Assembly: GCA_934047225.1 (NCBI GenBank)
Contig: OW203991.1
Span: forward strand, 2,914,001-2,978,000
Length of the DNA stretch: 64,000 bases
Direction: 5' to 3'
Origin: Ypsolopha sequella
Lineage: Eukaryota; Arthropoda; Insecta; Lepidoptera; Ypsolophidae
The position numbers and the translations under genes are program-made. This document shows, piece after piece, positions 35,776 to 46,800 of the stretch. The notes under the pieces were generated by a model. The model was given only the letters and a program-made list of their open reading frames with translations, was not told where the DNA came from and ran no database searches. Every line of letters begins with the position of its first letter. The stretch's first letter is position 1.

Positions 35776-35886
35776 CGTACCGGTAAATGATGAAAACTAG
35801 ATCCGCGTTTCTGAACACCCAGCGTAAGAGTATCTTCCCGAAGAACACAGAAACAGGCCTGGGAACTTTGACAGGCGCCGTCATAT
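35776..35886 (-). CDS. Candidate 5' exon or gene fragment, GC-rich flank
   Basis: From the ATG near 35886 the minus strand reads MTAPVKVPRPVSVFFGKILL and then RWVFRNADLVFIIYR, followed by a GTACGG that could be a donor. It is amphipathic or membrane-like and not recognised. A CpG-rich block lies just upstream of it (35940-36060). A hAT element inserted 50 bases downstream. It may be a first exon, a gene fragment, or part of an unclassified mobile element. Confidence 0.22.
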
Positions 35887-36466
35887 CATACTCCCCACAC
35901 CGCACGTTTTGCTCATCGCACTTTTATTGACTAGATTTTTAAATTCGAATTTCGAACTGTTCGCGCGCCGGCTGGTCGTGGACTGCGCACGCGACGGTTC
36001 GCAACCGGCAGACTCTTGCGCAAGGTCGGCTCGGGCGCGGGCGAGGGCACTCGTTTCCAGCTACGAGAGTGATATCATTACTTATCAATCAGTGCAATTC
36101 ATATCTAGATGGCATACTTGTCATTGCAAATCTAGATGGCACGTTTCGGTGTTCGCTGCGTTCGATTTAGGAATTTTATATGTAACGGAACGTGGTTTCG
36201 CGTCAAAATAAAATTATAATAACAAGTTAGAATTTAAATATCGACATCAGAATTTAAAATATTGAATAAATTTGTTGTTTAAATAAACAGGAACACAAAT
36301 CGTGTATTAGTCCGGTTTCGTAAACAACAATAATAATTTTAGATTGATGACTCTTTTGGCTGTCTCTATGGTCGCGGAACCAGGGGGGGGATATGAGACT
36401 GCGCAGCACTCCCCCCTCCCAAAATACGTGATAGGACTCACACATTTCATTTATAATACTACTATA

Positions 36467-36732
36467 TACAAGGTGACTTTTTGATCATCGTCCAAATTCA
36501 TACTGGAGGCTTGGTAAGTGATCAGCATCATGAATAGGTAACAATTTTTGTGAAATTCGTATAATGAAATTTCGACTTCCCATTGTAATTCACTCCCAGT
36601 CCTGAGTGAATCACTATTGGGAGTCGAAATGTCATTTTATGAATTTTACAAAAATCGTTATTGGTTCATGATGCTGATCACTTACCAAGGCTCAAGTATG
36701 AATTTGGACGATGTTCACAAATTCACCTTGTA
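36467..36732. mobile_element. Foldback MITE, TA target (copy B)
   Basis: Second copy of the 6810 family: TACAAGGTGACTTTTTGATC and inverse at the ends, TA flanks. Confidence 0.88.
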
Positions 36733-37084
36733 TACATAAACATTGTAAGATAAACATGTAATAGGGATGCGCTGTTGCTCCGTTTATGCCCGATCACATC
36801 ATCCATCACGTTTGGGACGTATATACGTAAGATAAAATAAGGAGCCGAGCGAAGCGGAGCGAGGCGAGTCCTGTAGTTTTTAACAAAATTTACAATCCAA
36901 CGTTTAATTTGACGATGTTTTACAAAACCGCTAAACGTTGACCCGCTGCATTGAATAACGCAAAACGTTTATAAGCTGTTTTGTAAAACATCTAGCGGTT
37001 GTGCAAAACCCCGGATTTTACGATCCATTTGCGACATACATATAATACACATACTGGGCGTTAATTTTGCAACGTTTTTCCTTC

Positions 37085-37780
37085 AAACAGGATGTTTGAA
37101 TAGGAAGCAGGTACTGGCTGGGTGTTCTCAATAATCAAACGATTCCATCTATAATTTACAACGGGACCCCAATCGTCCTTTCCGACAAAGTAAAAAGTTT
37201 AGGTGTTATATTCGACAGCAACCTGTCCTGGGTCGCCCATGTGGATGAAACCAGCAGAAGAGTTTATGGCGCATTTCACTCCCTAAAGCAACTCCAGAAC
37301 TTTCTGCCTTTTAAAACCAAAATCATGCTTGCTCAGGCGCTTCTTCTTTCCATCATTGACTATGGTGATGTCTGTCTCATTGATGCTAACGAGGAGTTGT
37401 TAAATTTATTCAAACTACTTCAGAACTTAGCAATCCGATTTATCTTTGGTCTGCATAAATATGATCACGTCTCTCGTTTTCGTAAAGAATTAAAATGGTT
37501 ACCAATCCGTCTTCGCCGCAATGTTCACATTTTGTCCCATCTCTTTAATATAATTAAGAATCCACTGTCTCCGGCTTACTTTCGTTAACGTTTTGAGTTT
37601 TTGATCTCTAGGTATAGACTTACGTTCCAGGAATTTCTCCCTCCTTAAAACCCCTATACATAACACCTGTGCTTATGGAAACTCATTCAAAGTCCAATCA
37701 GTCCAACTATGGAATGCTCTTCCACATAGTATTCTTACTATGCTTAAAGAACACTACCTCTCACAATCTGAAAGGGTAAA
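37085..37780 (+). pseudogene. LINE pol 3' fragment (CR1/L2-like), frameshifted
   Basis: Reads SLGVIFDSNLSW, then FLPFKTKIMLAQALLLSIID and NLAIRFIFGLHKYDHVS, the RT thumb. It goes on past a stop (37588) as FEFLISRYRLTFQEF and, after a frameshift, VQSVQLWNALPHSI, a C-terminal motif seen in CR1/L2-type LINEs. It is 5' truncated and broken by at least one stop and one frameshift, and then interrupted by the 390-bp element at 37796. Confidence 0.82.
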
Positions 37781-37795
37781 TATTATATATATTTT

Positions 37796-38184
37796 CAATG
37801 CATGTGCTCGTAAAGGCCCACTTTTTATGCATCAAAACCGAACAGAAAGTCGATTATTTTGCCCTAGGGCTTTATTATTATTATTTTTTTTAATTTATTT
37901 ACAATGTTTGGCTAACCTGCAGCCTTTTCTGTGTACCATAGATTTTATACTTTTTTTTCCACAGTTTAACGGCTCTGGATACAGTCCTTTTGAGCCAATT
38001 ATACTTTAAAGTTCACAAGATTATATTTGTTTTCATTTCCTCACACTATGCATTGAAAAACGTAGAATGATACACGGGCGTAAAAGCAATAAATTACTCA
38101 TATACGTTTAAAACACTCGCTACGCTCGTGTTTTATATCGTCCTCGTAATTTATTCCTTTGCGCCCTTGTAGCATAAACTACTA
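37796..38184 (+). mobile_element. 390-bp element, copy 2
   Basis: Same start, inner inverted repeat and 3' hairpin as copy 1. It lies inside the LINE whose 3' UTR resumes after it. Confidence 0.85.
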
Positions 38185-38321
38185 TTATGTTTATGTAGTT
38201 TATTACACACTATATTATATATATTTATAATATTTTATAGATTGTATGTTCTTCTTCTCTGTGTACACGTGTATGATTACTTCGTTTATGTTACTTTTTC
38301 TTGTTGTGATGGTTTTGATGT

Positions 38322-38362
38322 TAGAAATCTCTGTTTAGAGATAAGCTCGCCAATGTGCATCT
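38322..38362 (+). repeat. LINE 3'-UTR hairpin motif
   Basis: AATCTCTGTTTAGAGATAAG followed by CTCGCC. The same motif occurs at 39606, 45979 and, diverged, 43590, and in reverse at 31210. Confidence 0.8.
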
Positions 38363-38405
38363 TTTTTCACTGTAATTTTGTTATGTTTATATTTCTGTGT
38401 GTGTA

Positions 38406-38516
38406 CAGTGGAGACCGCATCAAGTAAGACACATTGGACTTTGTACCTATCTTATATTCTTCTCTGTAGGGGCTAATGTTGTACTGCAAATGTATAGCTT
38501 GATGTGGTCTCCACTG
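38406..38516. mobile_element. 111-bp Tc1/mariner-type MITE (copy B)
   Basis: TA-flanked copy of 29354-29464, with one visible internal difference cluster (TTGT for TCGC). Confidence 0.92.
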
Positions 38517-38830
38517 TACAATAAAGAATATAGAAAACTTTTACTATGGTGCCAACCAACCTTACAATCGCGGAAAAAGAATCAGCTGTTCCAAAAAAAG
38601 TGAAATACCTACTCAACCCAAACGTATGAAACACCTTTTTTCACGATTTCTGTGTAAGCCCATCGTACAAGTATTATATTATCTGTGCCCATGGTAAAAG
38701 TTGTTCATATTAAGGATATGGGTGAGGCAAAAAAAAACAGTAACGGGCGTGGCTAACTCATTTTAAGTTAGCGCGGGGGTCTGAAAGTCCGAAGTCTGAC
38801 ATTTTATTTCTGTTTGCGTCTTATTTCCCC

Positions 38831-39305
38831 TTAAGGGCCTTACTATTGCGGAATGGGTACTTTCTAAAGCCTACTCCTCGTTTACGGCCAAACCAAAAAT
38901 AATGAAAAAATGTATTATGAATAATCAGCTCTTAGACAACATATGCAACATTTTTCTTTTTCATACCACCAAAACTTCTACATGAAAAAATTTATTAACT
39001 AAATGGTGTTTTTTTGGCATGAATTTCCTACTGCTCCTACGTGGCTTGGCCGATTGAATTCATTTATGCTTTGATAAATAGATAAATTTGATAGCTATAA
39101 ACATAACATAGGATTATTCAATCTAACAATCACGTCCACGTGAAAAGTATAATTTTCTCCTATTTCGCCCTATCAAGGACGCAGCGACCGTCGTAACAGC
39201 CACTATGCATTGCGCGCTGATATAAACGTTATTTCAATGTCGCTTCCGTTGATATTCGTACTGACAAATATCGAGCTGCTAATTTGGCGATGGTAATCGC
39301 CTTAA
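38831..39305. mobile_element. 475-bp MITE with TTAA ends (copy B)
   Basis: TTAA on both sides, same length and plan as 28208-28682. Scattered substitutions throughout. Confidence 0.85.
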
Positions 39306-39330
39306 AAGAGTAAATTGTAATAAAATATTA

Positions 39331-39603
39331 ATAAATAATTATAACGGCCAAAACAAAACTTTTAGCTAAGAGCAATATATACCAATAGTTTGATATATGC
39401 GTAAACGTATTTTTAATAATATTACAAAAGCTGTAAATCAATTGGCTTTTCCATAATCGTGACGCCAGCCGTAAATTACTAAAATAATCTGTTATCACGC
39501 TTATGGGAAATCCAATTACTTTGAGGCTACCATAATCTCAGTAAAAATACGTTTATGCATATAATTTATTGGTCTAAAAAGTTTCATTTTCGCCGTTATA
39601 TGG
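39331..39603. mobile_element. Foldback MITE (copy B of the 13570 family)
   Basis: ATAACGGCCAAAAC at the left and the inverse at the right, inner TGGCTTTTCCATAATCGTG and its partner. Confidence 0.8.
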
Positions 39604-39854
39604 TAGAAATCTCTTTCAGAGATAAGCTCGCCTTTTTCTTAAACTGTAAGATTACTGATACTTGTAATACGTTTTATTCTTGTGTGCAATAAAGGATTTT
39701 GAATTAAATTATATTTATTTCTGTACATTTTGTTACAAATTATTTAATGGGTAAAAAAAAACAAATCATGTTATGTACAGTAGACTTGGTCCTTACTAGT
39801 AACACTATCGACTAGTAACACAATACGAGAAGTTTTTTTTTTGCAAAATAAGCA

Positions 39855-40002
39855 AAGGGCCTTGTTGTCGTAACTTCAACATATATTCGCTGTCAAAAGT
39901 ACGCGTGATTGGCTAGAAACGATCTGTCATGTCATTTCTAGCCAATCACGTTACCTTTGAAAGTAATAGCGATAGATGTTGAAGTTAGACAATAAGGCCC
40001 CT
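39855..40002. repeat. Foldback
   Basis: GGCCTTGTTGTC...AACTTCAACAT and CGTGATTGGCTAGAAA recur inverted. Confidence 0.85.
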
Positions 40003-40009
40003 GAATAGA

Positions 40010-40850
40010 TTCCCGGAGGCGATATGCGAAAAAAATACGGGTGTTTCTTTTTTGTGTATTTCATGAAATACACGGAAAATTATAATCAGTTTCTGGTATA
40101 TGCATTTTGATTATATAATCTAGGGTTTGAAATTGGAAAACACGTTTGGATAAATTTTCCTCGATAGAAATTATTATTGAAATGAGATCTTCAAACACAC
40201 TTTTTCTCCTCGTTTGACGAATAGGAACCATGTAACGAACTCAAACATATTTTATTAGGTGTGTTTTAACAATGTATAGAGATTTGATATTTGAAATTTT
40301 GCTAGCTATTTTAGTTTTTTTAATAAAAATATAAAATCAACTTTTTTCCCTTTTGCCCTGAATCCGCCCGTCTCGCGCTGCGCGATTTTTCGCTTGGAGT
40401 GACAGTGACAAAAATAAAACTCGCATAGTAGTTTAAGTTAAGTAATTTTTCTAAAAACTTTGAATGCAGTTTTTATTTTCTCCAAAATCGATGACGTAAA
40501 TCCTTTGAGCGATCCCCTAAAGTTTAGATTCACAGCGCTCCATATTACCCAGCTGGTCGTCTGATTGACATTCGCGTCGCGTGCCGCAGTGTCGGTAAAC
40601 AGATGATATGCATTCAGGCTGATAGCATCGCGCTATAACTGGCCTTCTCAAGGTCAAGTAGCCCGCCCGAGCGGAGGAGGTCGGAAAGGATACGAGTTTC
40701 CTTGATGCGCCGATGATCTTATTGTGTTTTTAGGGGCCCCTTGGAAACGGAAACCTCTTTGTCTGGTCGCTGCTGGTTTATATCGGGAATAATCGCGCAG
40801 TCCTTTTAGGATGGTGGGTCTGCGGAATTTTCCCTGTTAATACAGTACCC
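40010..40850. other. Noncoding, nothing recognised
   Basis: No frame or repeat found. GC rises near 40550-40700. Confidence 0.35.
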
Positions 40851-40851
40851 C

Positions 40852-40975
40852 GCAGAAAATAATGCACATAGGCTATCTTCGGCTTTGTAAAGTGTCGTCT
40901 CTGTCACCAGACTGTTAGTGCTTCGTGCGACAGAGATGACACTACGATACGATGTGCATTATTTACTGCCGGGAA
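40852..40975. repeat. Foldback
   Basis: AATAATGCACAT...GTGTCGTCTCTGTC is inverted as GACAGAGATGACAC...ATGTGCATTATT. Confidence 0.8.
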
Positions 40976-40978
40976 CTG

Positions 40979-41662
40979 TGGGTCTACCGCGTAATTCTCA
41001 TTTTCATCAGCATCAACTTGAGATTTTGTCTTGAGACTTGTCTTGTATTTTCTTATCCCTTGGTTAAAGTAGATATAAGTAATTTGATGTATAGTATAAG
41101 TTTATGTTAAAAAAAAAAAAAAGACATGATCTTGCCAAGTTTCTTGCCCGTTCTTCTTAGTAAGACTAATCGAATGGGCGGAGGTAGGCATGTATTTATA
41201 TATGTAACCTATTACTATATAGTATATAGGATGGGATTTGGTCGGCTGCCTGGATTCGTGCTGGGGGCTCGGTTGGTGATCATTGAACCTGTTCCTGGTC
41301 CCTGGCCGGGTCTCCGGTATGGGTTCGGGCGGTTGATTGGATTTCACCTTGTATAATAATATTTTACCTATAATTTTAATCGTATATATATTGCTACATA
41401 AATTAAAAAAACATTTAATCTAAGTAGTTCATGTACATTTATTATTTTATTACATATATTTTTATAAGATTAAAATTTGACTTGTGAAACGTGTATTATA
41501 TATACCTACTTTGCAAAATAAACTTTTTGAATTTTGAATTTTGATTGAAATTCGACGTGCGTGCGACGACGCCCGCCTAACATGCCATCTCTTTTGCACG
41601 CGTTGAATTTCGCATGCATTTGCTTGAAGTTGATACAAATGAGAATTACGCGGTAGAGCCCC
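40979..41662. mobile_element. MITE (copy B of 29999) split by a LINE 3'-end insertion
   Basis: The outer parts 40979-41029 and 41546-41662 match the intact 165-bp copy at 29999-30163. The middle 41030-41545 is a separate non-LTR 3' end. Confidence 0.88.
41030..41545 (+). mobile_element. LINE 3' end with TTTGAA-type tail (nested)
   Basis: Shares GTCTTGTATTTTCTTATCCC, CATGATCTTGC and the AAATAAACTTTTTGAATTTT tail with 51558-51990. It is inserted in a MITE. Confidence 0.8.
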
Positions 41663-41997
41663 TGTGTATAGGAGATGGCAAAACTGAGGAAAATATCCAC
41701 GGGGTCACATTTTTTTTATATTTTGTAATTTTTCTTTTGGAGCAATACTCGTCACTTTGGTACAACTCTAAATATAAATATAAAATGTACATCACCAAAG
41801 AGATTTTTTCTTCTAAATTTTGTAATTTTTAATGCGCTCCAATAATATTTTGCGTTATTGCTCACTTGTTTTTGCCCAATATATAGGTACCTGTTTTCTT
41901 AAACGGTATGTATTGTAGTAAATTATATTATTTAATTTGTAAACTGCTATTTAGAATGGAACAGAGGTTGTATCCATGTTATTGGTCTAAACATTTA

Positions 41998-42388
41998 TTT
42001 TCAATGCAAGAGCTCGTAAAGCCCCACTTTTTATGCATCAAAACCGAACAGAAAGTCGATTATTTTGCTCTAGGGCTTTATTATTGTTTTCTTTTAATTT
42101 ACTAACAATGGTTGGCTAACCTGCAGCCTTTCCTGTGTACCATAAGTGTTACACTTTTTTTTTCCACTGTTTAACGGCTCTGGATACAATCCTTTTGAGC
42201 CAATCATAATTTAAAGTTCACAAGATTATATTTGTTTTATTTCGTCACACTATGCATTGAAAAACATAGTATGATACACGGGCGTAAGAGCAATACATTA
42301 CTCGGTTACGTTAAAAACACTCGCTACGCTCGTGTTTTAAGTCGTCCTCGTAGTTTATTCCTTTTCGCCCTTGTAGCATAAACTACTT
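41998..42388 (+). mobile_element. 390-bp element, copy 3
   Basis: Starts TTTTCAATGCAAGAGCTCG. It has the inner inverted TGCATTGAAAA, the 3' hairpin and the GTAGCATAAACTAC end. Confidence 0.8.
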
Positions 42389-42389
42389 T

Positions 42390-43940
42390 TATATGCATCA
42401 AGTAAAGTTCTTATTCATATGAAATAATTTATCAGTATTATTATAAGAAGATAAGAATACGAATAAGATGCTATTTATTCGCTGCAAACAAATAAAACAA
42501 TAAGCAAACACATACAACAACATGAAAAAGAAAATTAAAAAGAACAAAATAATAATACACATTATTAGAAATACAAATGTCCTATAAATATAATTATTAT
42601 AAGAAGAAGAATGGTTACTGAATTTACAAGTAAAAGAGAGCAATATAGTGTTAAAACGAATAAGAAATAAACAAGGCAAATTAAATAAAAAGAACTTAAA
42701 TTATTATATTTATATAAGTTTAATTTATTTTATTGTATAATATAAACATTTATATATTTTATTTAGTATCTTTATAAGAAAATATCTGTAAATGGCGCCC
42801 GCTAACATGCTATCTCGCGCACAATCTATCGCTGTCTATAGTCACACAGAGAAGTACGCGCTGCAAAGAAATAATGATAATAATTAGTCAGGATTCGCTA
42901 CCTAGACGCACTCCGAGTCGTTAAAATCGTTCCGTTATCGTTGCTTTGTTGTTTTCGTTGATATTCATTTTTATTTTTTTTCGTTACGTTTGTTTTAAAA
43001 AAATCCAGTGTTATATTTTCCTTACCCTTGCTCCTTATTTATTTTATTAATAATTTTCGTCATTATTATTAGTATCTTTAATTAATAATAATAAAAAAGA
43101 ATAATTAATAACAAAAAAGTCAGTAGGAAAAATAAAAATCGATTTTTGAGAACTTGTTTTGCCAACCGTACCATAAGTACCCGCCGCCATTCTCAGATCT
43201 TTTCTTTATCTGCGCGGGTTATATAAAGGTTCAAAGCAGCCCTTTTTTTGTTCTTGTGTAAGAATAATAATAATAATTATATAGGTTTTGTTATTATATT
43301 AATATAAGTTATTATTTAAGTTAGTATAGGCTGTGACGGAAGAACAGCGTCCACTTTGCTCTTGGCTGTAGGGACAAAAGCTGAGTCACCGACCTTTTCA
43401 ACGGATTAATGCTAAGTTTCCTCTAACTTCGTTTTAAATAACAACTTGTTAGTACTACAATTATGTGTGATCTGTTGAATAAAAATCTTTTTATTTATTA
43501 TTTTATTTAGTATTTCGATTTTTTTTTTATCTAATGAAACGTACCTATACCTTTTCATTAACATTTTTTTCTTATCCCCAGAGGTAAACTGGAAGTAAAT
43601 CTCTTTGTAAAGATAAATTTTCTTTTGTACATGTTTATTTGTATAGTTTTAGTTTAAAATAAGCTGCTTTCGTGTACAATTAAAATAAATTGTAAAAATT
43701 GTTATATATATTTTATGTCCATATAATATGCTTTACTTGAAGATGCTTTGCTGATAAGAGCTAGGCTCTTAAATAATTGATGTTGTGTGTCTCTATATAC
43801 CTGGCACTTTTCAACGAACCTACTTTACTGATTAAACTGAACAAATTTTTCTAAAAAACAGTGAAATAAAATTGAACTTGCCCCAACGAACTAACTGAAC
43901 GAGCGAGCGAACTTCTCCGAGTCTCCTTGAACAATACGGC
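42390..43940. other. AT-rich noncoding
   Basis: Holds a retroelement-like 3' end near 43330-43490 (GTGACGGAAGAACAGCGTCC ... AATAAAAATC) and a diverged LINE hairpin near 43590. No gene is seen. Confidence 0.45.
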
Positions 43941-43943
43941 GTT

Positions 43944-44036
43944 TGTATGTATGTATGTATGTATGTTTGTATGTATGTATGTATGTATGTATGTATGTAT
44001 GTATGTATGTTTGTATGTTTGTTTGTATGTATGTTT
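43944..44036 (+). repeat. (GTAT)n/(GTTT) microsatellite
   Basis: About 90 bases of tetranucleotide repeat, open in several frames and translating to MYVC repeats, so apparent ORFs here are spurious. Confidence 0.97.
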
Positions 44037-44108
44037 GTCCGACGATAACTCGAGTATCGTTGATCGGAACGTTATGAAATTTGGTAGGCGATATCAAAAA
44101 AATTTAAA

Positions 44109-44506
44109 CTGATAATGTTACCTAATCAGTAAAATGACATCAATAAGTTTTTGAAAATCAAACGAGAAGTACCCAAAATTTTGACATTAAACATTCCCAT
44201 ACATTGTATCCCACAACAAGGACGTCACTTCGAACATCTGCTTTGAATACAAAATTTTGTACTTACTAAGAAATAATTATTATTCAATTAAAAGATAGTT
44301 TTATTACTTTTATTAATAAACAGTTTCCTTTAATGTCAGTACTAAGCTAAAATAACCTTTTAAAACAAGGAAACTAAAACCTTTCTACTAATCTCATACT
44401 AAATGTATGGGAATGTTTAATGTCAAAATTTTGGATACTTCTCGTTTAATTTTCAAAAAGTTATTGATGTCATTTTACTGATTAGGTAACATACTTTCGA
44501 TATCAG
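44109..44506. mobile_element. Foldback element
   Basis: ACTGATAATGTTACCTAATC, AAATGACATCAATAA and AAACATTCCCATACAT recur inverted at 44400-44500. The centre is about 165 bases. Confidence 0.88.
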
Positions 44507-44706
44507 TTTATTTTTTTTTTATATCTGTACTGTAATAGTTACGGAATAATCGCCTGGTCACACTTAACGATTACACCCTGTATACTATTAGTTTATATTA
44601 ATTGAAATATTAATTTATTTTATTACATACTTGTGATGGATATAGATTAAAAGAATTGCGAATTACTTCACCGCCAATAATAGATATAAATAGCCAAGTG
44701 TTATAA

Positions 44707-45072
44707 TCATCCATCCATCCATCAGCCTAGTTCGTCCACTGCTGGACATAAGCATTTCCAGGACTTTGCCACTCCCGGTGGTCATCCTGGAAGAATTGCC
44801 CATACTCACACACGCTGGGCAGGCGGGTTGGTGAGCGGGGTGCCAGAACCCTCGCACCAGTGACGCTGCTGCCCGTCACCAGTCTGTTCCATATAAGGCC
44901 CGGCTATTAGGGATGGATATACCACCATCCATCGGTCCCAGGCAAGGTGGGCCTCCTGGTTTTTTGCCTGTGAGCTGTCCTCTTACTCTCCCCCGAATTA
45001 CTTCGAGGGGGTCTCCAAGTAAGATGGTGGTACCTCCACAGTCGAGCCCGGCATCAGCTCTACCACCTGTTT
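44707..45072 (-). mobile_element. RTE-type nonautonomous element with 11-base target duplication
   Basis: AAGTGTTATAA flanks it at 44696-44706 and 45073-45083. On the minus strand the 3' end is GTCCAGCAGTGGACGAAC...(GGAT)n. Its GTGACGGGCAGC-type segment recurs at 53525, 53872 and 61472. Confidence 0.88.
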
Positions 45073-45540
45073 AAGTGTTATAAAAGACAGAAAATTTCTC
45101 ACATAGTTTCTAAAAGAAACAATACAAAATATCGTCATAATGGCGATAATAATGAAGCAGGCTATTATTATTACACCTTTATGCAATCATTATCCAGCGA
45201 ATAGCTGTAACAAATAACATAAAAACCCTGTTTAGTTGCAAATAATTACGTGGTCTAGGTAAGAGTCAGTCACGCTTCGATTTATTTATTATTGAATATA
45301 GATGTTCTTTATATCAAACTCGTTGTTCCGAAAATACCTATATAATAATCGCAACGGTTTTTATTTATTGTATGTACAATATTTATTTTAACTTTTGTTA
45401 GGTATAATAAATCTTATTTATTGTAAATATTATGTGTATAAGTAAATATGTTTATTGTTTAAATAGTCACTTAATTATTATTTATGTAGGTATATCGTAG
45501 TTATTTATAATCATAGGGTGTAAGTATATTAACATATTTC

Positions 45541-45913
45541 TTCAATGCAAGTGCTCGTAAAGGCCCACTTTTTATGCATCAAAACCGAACAGAAAGTCGA
45601 TTATTTTGCCCTAGGGCTTTATTATTATTATTTTTATTTATTTATTTACAATGGTTGGCTAACCTGCAGCCTTTCCTGTGTACCATAAATGTTATACTTT
45701 TTTTTTCCACTGTTTAACGGCTCTGGATTGGATACAGTCCTTTTGAGCCAATCATAATTTAAAGTTCACAAGATTATATTTGTTTTATTTCCTCACACTT
45801 TTGCATTGAAAAACGTAGTATGATACACGGGCGTAAGAGCAATAAATTACTCGGTTACGTTTAAAAGTCCTCGTTACTTATTCCTTTTCGCCCTTGTAGC
45901 ATAAACTACTATT
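45541..45913 (+). mobile_element. 390-bp element, copy 4 (part of hairpin deleted)
   Basis: TTCAATGCAAGTGCTCG to GTAGCATAAACTACT. Part of the 3' hairpin loop (ACACTCGCTACGCTCGTG) is missing. Downstream is a LINE hairpin relic (45979). Confidence 0.8.
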
Positions 45914-46349
45914 AGTGTACACGTATGTATGCCTTCTTTTTATTATGACTTCTATTTATCAATCCGGGTTTGCTGGAAGAAATCTCTTTTTAGAGATAAG
46001 CTCGCCTATGTACATGATATATCTAAGTACAATGTGCAAATAATGTTCAAGTCAGTGGAATAATTATAGTCTATACTAGGAAAACATTTTGTCTCAAATA
46101 CACACCCTGATATTGAATCTAACACACATTCATCTCAATATATCGTCTCCTCACATTACACTTCACACCAGACACACATTACGTATACAGTTGTTGTGCT
46201 GCTACTCTTTATACCTACTTCTCACTCTAATTGGGGTTTCCTGAAAACCAGCGCTGCACACTGTATTACAGTGTCAGCTGAGGACTTTCCATTTTTCAAA
46301 TCTATGTTATTTCATGTGTGTACAACTTGCGTACAACTTACCAAGTCAT

Positions 46350-46800
46350 TTTAAGGGTTCGGTACCTAAAGGGTAACCAACGGGACCCTATTACTAAGAC
46401 TCCGCTGTCCGTCTGTCCGTCTGTCACCAGGTTCTATCTCATGAACCGTGATAGTTAGACAGTTGAAATTTTCACAGATGATGTATTTCTGTTGTCGCTA
46501 TAACAACAAATACTAAAAAACAGATAAAATAAATATTTAAGGGGGCTTCCATACAATAGCCATGTTTTTTTGCCGTTGTTATAGATAATGGTACGGAACC
46601 CTTCGTGCGCGCATCCGACTCGCACTTGGTGGGTTTTTTTTTTCTGTAACGAAGCCGCGCGTGATGTTACCTCCTCCCTTGCACCCCCTTTATTTGGGAG
46701 AATGCTAAATTGGGTTGGGTTTTAGGGTTCCGTGCCCGTATTGTGTGGTGGTACGGAGCCCTTTGTGCGCAAGTCGGACTCGCACTTGGCCAACTTATTT
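46350..46800. repeat. GGTTCCGTACC-family interspersed repeat
   Basis: Marked by GGTTCGGTACCTAAAGGG, CCGTCTGTCCGTC and GGAACCCTTCGTGCGCGCAT. A second partial copy follows at 46720-46790. Fragments lie at 14050, 48488-48800, 52332-53150 and 58825. Confidence 0.7.

Noticed and set aside
43927..44112. Open frames of repeated MYVC or YIHT residues on both strands
   Set aside because: They are translations of the GTAT microsatellite.
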